A DNA stretch of 17,962 nt from an uncultured Elioraea sp. (GTDB taxonomy: Bacteria; Pseudomonadota; Alphaproteobacteria; Acetobacterales; Acetobacteraceae). The stretch lies in assembly GCA_937995555.1 (NCBI GenBank), contig CALKJX010000139.1, positions 1 to 17,962 of the forward strand, given 5' to 3'. Positions 14,139-17,962 of the stretch are shown here, piece after piece (position 1 is the first letter of the stretch; every line of letters starts with the position of its first letter). The translations under genes were made by a program, and so were the position numbers. The notes beneath the pieces were generated by a model. That model was not told the origin of the DNA. It saw only the letters and a program-made list of their open reading frames with translations, and made no database searches.

Positions 14139-15440
14139 TCAGCGCGCGGCCTGCCCGGCGGGCTGCCCCGGCTGTGCCCCGGTCTTCAGGGGCGTGAACA
14201 GCGCGCGGATGATGAAGTCGAAGAAGGTGAACACGAGTTCGACCGCATAGCCCGCCAGCAGCGCGAGCGCCGACAGCCCGAGCGCCTTGATCGGCAGCCC
14301 GTCGCCCCCCGGCGTGGCGCCGTCGGGGCCGAAGAACAGCCCGATCACGCCGCCGAGGATGGTGCCGAGGGCGAGCCGGATGATCGCCTGGCGGACCTCG
14401 GTCGCGTCGAGCTCCGCCGCCTGCACCTTCTGCATCAGCCGGCGGAAGACGAAGGCGGCGGCGCCGATGAAGCCGTAGAGCGGCAGCAGCAGCGCGGCGA
14501 TGTCGTCCACCCGCGCCGAGACCGCGCGCTCGCTCACCGCCAGCACCCGCTCGGGTTCGGCCGCGCCGATCCGCGTCTCCGGCGTGACGCGCGCGCGGAT
14601 GCCGAAGAACAGGCGATCGACCCAGCGGTTCCAGTCGAGGATCTGCGCCTCGTTGATCTGCAACTGGCGCAGCCGGTCATTGTAGCGGTCGCACACGCCG
14701 ACATGCGCGGGATCGCGGAATGCCACCACCTCGATCGGGGTGGAGCCCGCGCGCACCAGCACCGGTACCAGCGCGTCGCAGGGGCGGACATGCAGCCCGC
14801 GCGCCGCCTCGCCGACGATCGCATCCGGGAACGCGACACCCAGGGTGGGGGCCGCGAGCCGGGCGATCATCTCGGCCGTCGCGTCGAGATCGCCGCGGAT
14901 CGCCCGGTTGTCGGCGACGGTCGAACGGCCGTTCAGCGCCGCGGCCGAGAGCATGATGGTGTAGGTGAGCACGGCAAGCGCGACGGCCGCGATCGCGCGC
15001 ATGGTCCAGCGCGTGGACGTCATCGCGCGCGCGTCGTGGCGGAACATCGCCGCGGTGCCGTTCTCCTGATCGAGCCGGCGCTTGCCGGTGTAGAACGCGG
15101 TGAGACGGAACGTGTCGGCGGTGGCCGGCCAGGAGGCGGTGTTCAGGAGGTCGCGCGCGCGGATCAGATCGGCGAGCAGATCGGTGCGCCGGGCGATCGT
15201 CTCCGGCGGCGTGGCCATGATCTCGGCGCAGCGGCTGGCGAAGGCCGCCGCGCTCGCCACCAGCGGATCCTTCTCATCCGCCACGCGGCCGACGATCTGC
15301 GCGAGCGTCTTGTCGCTGCGGGCCGACAGCGTGTTGAGCAGGGTCTCGAGATCGTCCACCGCGCGGCGGACCATCGCCAGCAGCGTGCTGGGCACCGCCT
15401 CGTCACGCGTCGGGCTGCGGGCGGTCTGGTCATCGGGCAT
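14139..15440 (-). CDS. Four-segment membrane protein of unknown function
   Basis: I do not recognise this 433-residue protein. An N-terminal, mostly helical soluble part (about residues 1-145) has a possible coiled section around AVDDLETLLNTLSARSDKTLAQIV. A first hydrophobic segment is at about 148-169. A loop of roughly 140 residues then contains four cysteines or aromatic-rich patches such as CDRYNDRLRQLQINEAQILDWNRWVDRLFFG. Three more hydrophobic segments follow at about 312-333, 352-370 and 386-407, the last with LLAGYAVELVFTFFDFIIRAL. ATG 15440 is chosen because GGAG lies at good spacing. A perfect inverted repeat sits just upstream. The C-terminal membrane part resembles uncharacterised inner-membrane proteins of other proteobacteria, but no function can be assigned. 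It is monocistronic and convergent with rnd. Confidence 0.82.
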   Translation of the reverse strand: MPDDQTARSPTRDEAVPSTLLAMVRRAVDDLETLLNTLSARSDKTLAQIVGRVADEKDPLVASAAAFASRCAEIMATPPETIARRTDLLADLIRARDLLNTASWPATADTFRLTAFYTGKRRLDQENGTAAMFRHDARAMTSTRWTMRAIAAVALAVLTYTIMLSAAALNGRSTVADNRAIRGDLDATAEMIARLAAPTLGVAFPDAIVGEAARGLHVRPCDALVPVLVRAGSTPIEVVAFRDPAHVGVCDRYNDRLRQLQINEAQILDWNRWVDRLFFGIRARVTPETRIGAAEPERVLAVSERAVSARVDDIAALLLPLYGFIGAAAFVFRRLMQKVQAAELDATEVRQAIIRLALGTILGGVIGLFFGPDGATPGGDGLPIKALGLSALALLAGYAVELVFTFFDFIIRALFTPLKTGAQPGQPAGQAAR

Positions 15441-15453
15441 CGCACGTCTCCGC

Positions 15454-15468
15454 GGACCGGATCGGTCC
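15454..15468. promoter_or_regulatory. Inverted repeat before the membrane-protein gene
   Basis: GGACCG-GAT-CGGTCC is a perfect 6-3-6 inverted repeat. It lies immediately upstream of the GGAG ribosome-binding site of the gene starting at 15440. It could be a dimeric repressor site or an RNA hairpin that limits ribosome access. No regulator gene is nearby to pair with it. Confidence 0.4.
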
Positions 15469-15548
15469 TGCGCGGGAACCTTACGCCGGCATACGGGTGG
15501 ATGCGAGTGCGCACCCTCACACCAGCGCAACCGGCGCGCGGGGGCGAT

Positions 15549-15605
15549 CGCTCGGCTCGAGCGTCAGGGGCCGGGATGACCGCCCTCCGCCCGGCACCCG
15601 GGCGG
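15549..15605. promoter_or_regulatory. Two inverted repeats in the tctC upstream region
   Basis: The divergent 274-base gap (15441-15714) between the membrane-protein gene and tctC holds CGCTCG-GCT-CGAGCG (15549-15563) and CCGCCCGG-CAC-CCGGGCGG (15587-15605), both perfect. Either may be an operator for transporter regulation or a leader hairpin. Apart from these, the repeat at 15454 and a ribosome-binding site (GGGAG at about 15701) I see no gene or clear promoter in the gap. Confidence 0.4.
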
Positions 15606-15714
15606 TGGGGCGCCTCCGGCCTGGACGGGCGTCCGGTTTCACCGTTCCGTCATCGACTCCCGGCGCGGTCGCGCCTAGGTAGAAGCGAGGTCAACGAACC
15701 GGGAGCACTGACCC

Positions 15715-16803
15715 ATGAAGCGTCGCACCCTGCTCGGCACCGCCCTCGCCGGTGCCGCCGCGGCCGGCCTGCCGCGCCCGGCCCTCGCCCAGGGGGCCTA
15801 CTACGCCGGCAAGACCATCCGCGTGATCATCCCCTTCTCGGCCGGCGGCGGCACCGACACCTTCGGCCGCTACATCGCCCAGTTCCTCGGCCGGCATGTG
15901 CCCGGCAACCCGACCGTGGTCGCCGAGAACGTCACCGGCGCGGGGGGTCTGCGCGGCTCCAACGAGTTCGCCGAACGCAGCGCGCGGGACGGGCTGACCC
16001 TGCTCACCGCCTCGGGGCACCTGAACCTGCGCGCCTTCCTCGGGCTCCAGGGGCTGCGGCTGAAGCTCGACGGGCTCGAGCCGGTGGTCGCCGCGCCGAT
16101 GGGCCATATCACGGCGCTGAACGTGCGCGCCTCGGGCATCCGCGACCCCAAGCAGTTCCTCACCCTGCGCGGGCGGGTCACCAAGGGCATCACCGACCCG
16201 GTGGGGCTGGTGGAGTCGCTCGTTGCGCTCGAGATGTTCGAGATCAACTACCGCGCGGTCCCGGGCTTCGGCGGCCGCGGCGACACCCGCCTCGCCTTCG
16301 AGCGCGGCGAGCTGATGATCACCACCCAGGCCACGCCCGCCTATCTCGCGCGCGTCAAGCCGATGGTGGATGCGGGCGAGGCGATCCCGCTCTACGCGAT
16401 CGGCTTCGTCGATCCCGAGGGCAAGCCGGTGCGCGATCCGGCCGCGCCCGACATCATCACCGCGCCCGAGCTCTACCAGCAGATCCATGGGCGGATGCCG
16501 TCGGGCGCGGTGTGGAACGCCTATCGCGTGATCGCGAACCTGGTGCAGAACACGCGCGGCACGCTCTGGGTGCACGCGGATGCGCCGGCCGAGGCGCGAG
16601 CGGCCCTCGCCGCGGGCGTGAACGCGATGGTGCAGGACACCGCGTTCAAGGCCGCGGGCGAGCGCATCATGGAGGGCTACGATATCATCTCCGGTGCGGG
16701 CCTGGGTCAGATCAAGGCGGATCTGAACGCGGCCCCGCCCGAGGTGCTGGCCTGGACGCGGACCATGCTGACCAGCAAGTTCGGCGTCCGGTTCGACGCC
16801 TGA
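15715..16803 (+). CDS. tctC: Tripartite tricarboxylate transporter substrate-binding protein
   Basis: This 362-residue periplasmic solute-binding protein is of the TctC/Bug family and captures a carboxylate-type substrate for the TctA/B membrane part. Residues 1-25 form a signal peptide with twin arginines (MKRRTLLG), a hydrophobic core and likely cleavage at ALA-Q, so Tat or Sec export is possible. Mature-protein family features are KTIRVIIPFSAGGGTDTFGRY (about 33-53) and VVAENVTGAGGLRGSNEFA (68-86). The substrate cannot be predicted; the family binds citrate, other dicarboxylates, aromatic acids and more. ATG 15715 is preceded by GGGAG. tctA follows after 68 bases that contain a strong hairpin. 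Confidence 0.93.
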   Translation: MKRRTLLGTALAGAAAAGLPRPALAQGAYYAGKTIRVIIPFSAGGGTDTFGRYIAQFLGRHVPGNPTVVAENVTGAGGLRGSNEFAERSARDGLTLLTASGHLNLRAFLGLQGLRLKLDGLEPVVAAPMGHITALNVRASGIRDPKQFLTLRGRVTKGITDPVGLVESLVALEMFEINYRAVPGFGGRGDTRLAFERGELMITTQATPAYLARVKPMVDAGEAIPLYAIGFVDPEGKPVRDPAAPDIITAPELYQQIHGRMPSGAVWNAYRVIANLVQNTRGTLWVHADAPAEARAALAAGVNAMVQDTAFKAAGERIMEGYDIISGAGLGQIKADLNAAPPEVLAWTRTMLTSKFGVRFDA

Positions 16804-16825
16804 CGCGCACCTGACCTTGAGCGGA

Positions 16826-16845
16826 CGGGGCCGCGTGCGGCCCCG
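16826..16845 (+). promoter_or_regulatory. Intercistronic hairpin between tctC and tctA
   Basis: CGGGGCCGC-GT-GCGGCCCCG is a perfect 9-bp inverted repeat, with effectively a four-base loop, in the 68-base gap. It has no T-run after it. By analogy with other binding-protein-dependent transporter operons, such a hairpin could protect the tctC mRNA or partly block read-through, so more binding protein than permease is made. This is inference. Confidence 0.55.
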
Positions 16846-16871
16846 CCCGCCTCCGCAACCGCGAGTGCGCC

Positions 16872-17962
16872 ATGCTCGATGCCCTTCTCAACGGGCTGAT
16901 CATCCTGCTCGACCCGTTCCGGATGGCGATGCTGCTGGTCGGCGTCGTCATCGGCATCGTGGTCGGCATCCTGCCCGGGCTCGGCGGGCTGATGGGCATG
17001 GCGCTGGTGCTGCCGTTCCTGTTCGGCATGGATCCCTATGCCGGGATCGCCATGCTGATCGGCATCGCCGCCGCGGTGCCGTCCGCCGACACCTTTCCTT
17101 CGGTGCTGATGGGGATTCCCGGCTCGGCCGGCTCGCAGGCGACGGTGATGGACGGCTATCCGCTCGCGCGCAGGGGCGAGGCCGCGCGCGCGCTCGGCGC
17201 GGCGTTCAGCGCCTCGCTGGTGGGCGGGCTGATCGGCGCGCTGGCGCTGACCGCGCTCATCCCGTTCGCGCGGCCGATCGTGCTGGCATTCGGCTCGCCC
17301 GAACTGTTCATGCTCACCCTGCTCGGGCTCAGCATGGTCGGCGTGCTGACCGGCAACCGGCCGATCCTCGGCATCCTCGCCGCCGGCATCGGGCTGCTGC
17401 TCGGCACCGTCGGCAGCGCACCGGTGGCGGTGGAGTACCGGCTGACCTACGGCGTGCTGTATCTCTATGACGGGTTCTCGCTGGTGATCCTGGCGCTGGG
17501 GCTGTTCGCCCTGCCCGAGGTGATCGATCTGCTCGCCCGCGGCGGCGCGATCGCCGAGAAGGCGCCGGGGCTCGGGTCCGGCTGGCTCGCCGGCGTGCGC
17601 GATTGCATCCGGCACAAATGGCTGGTGGTGCGCCACTCGCTGATCGGCGTGCTGATCGGCGCGATCCCCGGCATGGGGTCCTCGATCATCGACTGGATCA
17701 ACTACGGCTACGTGGTGCAGACCAGCCGCGACCGCAGCCAGTTCGGCAAGGGCGACATCCGCGGCGTGATCGCGCCCGAGAGCGCCAACAACGCCCGCGA
17801 GGGCGGCGTGCTCATGCCGACCCTGCTGTTCGGCGTGCCGGGATCGAGCGCGATGGCGCTGTTCCTCGGCGCGATGCTGATCTTCGGCCTGCAGCCGGGC
17901 CCGGCGCTGCTGCGCGACCAGCTCGACTTCGTGTTCGTCATCATCTGGAGCCTGGCGCTGGG
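16872..17962 (+). CDS. tctA: Tripartite tricarboxylate transporter large permease (partial)
   Basis: This is the first 363 codons of the large membrane subunit that drives cation-coupled uptake of the substrate delivered by TctC. It is open at the right edge of the window. The chain starts MLDALLNGLIILLDPFRMAMLL at ATG 16872 and shows TctA signatures: GILPGLGGLMGMALVLPF (32-49), PSVLMGIPGSAGSQATVMDGYP (76-97), a second GAIPGMGSS loop, and GVIAPESANNAREGG followed by PTLLFGVPGSSAMALFLGA. Many hydrophobic segments fit the usual large-subunit topology. The ribosome-binding site is weak. No small TctB subunit gene lies between tctC and this gene; it could follow tctA beyond the window. Confidence 0.94.
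   Translation, partial: MLDALLNGLIILLDPFRMAMLLVGVVIGIVVGILPGLGGLMGMALVLPFLFGMDPYAGIAMLIGIAAAVPSADTFPSVLMGIPGSAGSQATVMDGYPLARRGEAARALGAAFSASLVGGLIGALALTALIPFARPIVLAFGSPELFMLTLLGLSMVGVLTGNRPILGILAAGIGLLLGTVGSAPVAVEYRLTYGVLYLYDGFSLVILALGLFALPEVIDLLARGGAIAEKAPGLGSGWLAGVRDCIRHKWLVVRHSLIGVLIGAIPGMGSSIIDWINYGYVVQTSRDRSQFGKGDIRGVIAPESANNAREGGVLMPTLLFGVPGSSAMALFLGAMLIFGLQPGPALLRDQLDFVFVIIWSLAL

Noticed and set aside
15691..16575. Minus-strand open frame opposite tctC (294 codons)
   Set aside because: Antisense to a well-supported tctC with signal peptide and family motifs; no domain features of its own.
12534..16814. Very long plus-strand open frame (about 1,400 codons) across rnd, the membrane-protein gene and tctC
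   Set aside because: It runs out of frame or antisense to three clearly recognised genes and is rich in Arg, Ala, Gly and Pro; it exists because stop codons are rare in such GC-rich DNA.

Overview
The window is very GC-rich DNA with G/C dominating third codon positions. It is packed with alphaproteobacterial-type genes: an RLDDTD-type glutamyl-tRNA synthetase, class II DAHP synthase, glutathione reductase, RNase D, and a TctC/TctA pair. Together these suggest a member of the Rhodospirillales, most likely Acetobacteraceae (Roseomonas/Elioraea-like). This placement is inference from gene style, not from a marker gene. I see no rRNA, tRNA, CRISPR array, transposase, integrase or phage gene. No stretch over 300 bases lacks a gene.

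Layout. (1) 1-8507, all on the minus strand, is a long housekeeping run read right to left: gor, class II DAHP synthase, nicotinate phosphoribosyltransferase, an EamA transporter, nadE, a small acidic protein, gltX and the first 46 codons of cysS. Several junctions overlap (GTGA at 4547-4550, ATGA at 1953-1956, 8 nt at 1576-1583), so much of this is probably one transcript. Its core is an NAD-salvage module in which a transporter sits between nicotinate phosphoribosyltransferase and NAD synthase. (2) 8597-12721, also minus, is a second unit read right to left: a FemAB-like/GNAT acyltransferase, a second EamA transporter and a 660-residue protein. That protein joins a RecB-type nuclease domain to a DUF2075 (Schlafen-type) helicase domain and is joined to the transporter by an ATGA overlap. 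(3) 12901-14082 plus is RNase D. (4) 14139-15440 minus is an unrecognised protein with four membrane segments, convergent with rnd. (5) 15715-17962 plus is a tripartite tricarboxylate transporter operon, with tctC followed directly by tctA, which runs off the window and has no tctB between them.

The most unusual structure is a family of compound palindromes at 8523, 10587, 12776 and 14091. Each is a G-rich/C-rich hairpin beside a second, shorter palindrome. They sit at or near the boundaries of the transcription units in 8.5-14.1 kb. The copy at 10587 lies inside a coding region, supplies the C-terminal tail of the EamA protein, and ends just before the start codon of the nuclease-helicase.

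The most testable biological ideas are: the EamA protein of the NAD module as a possible niacin carrier; the nuclease-helicase as a candidate nucleic-acid-processing or defence factor; and the dispersed palindromes as a REP/RPE-like repeat family that shapes gene ends and expression.
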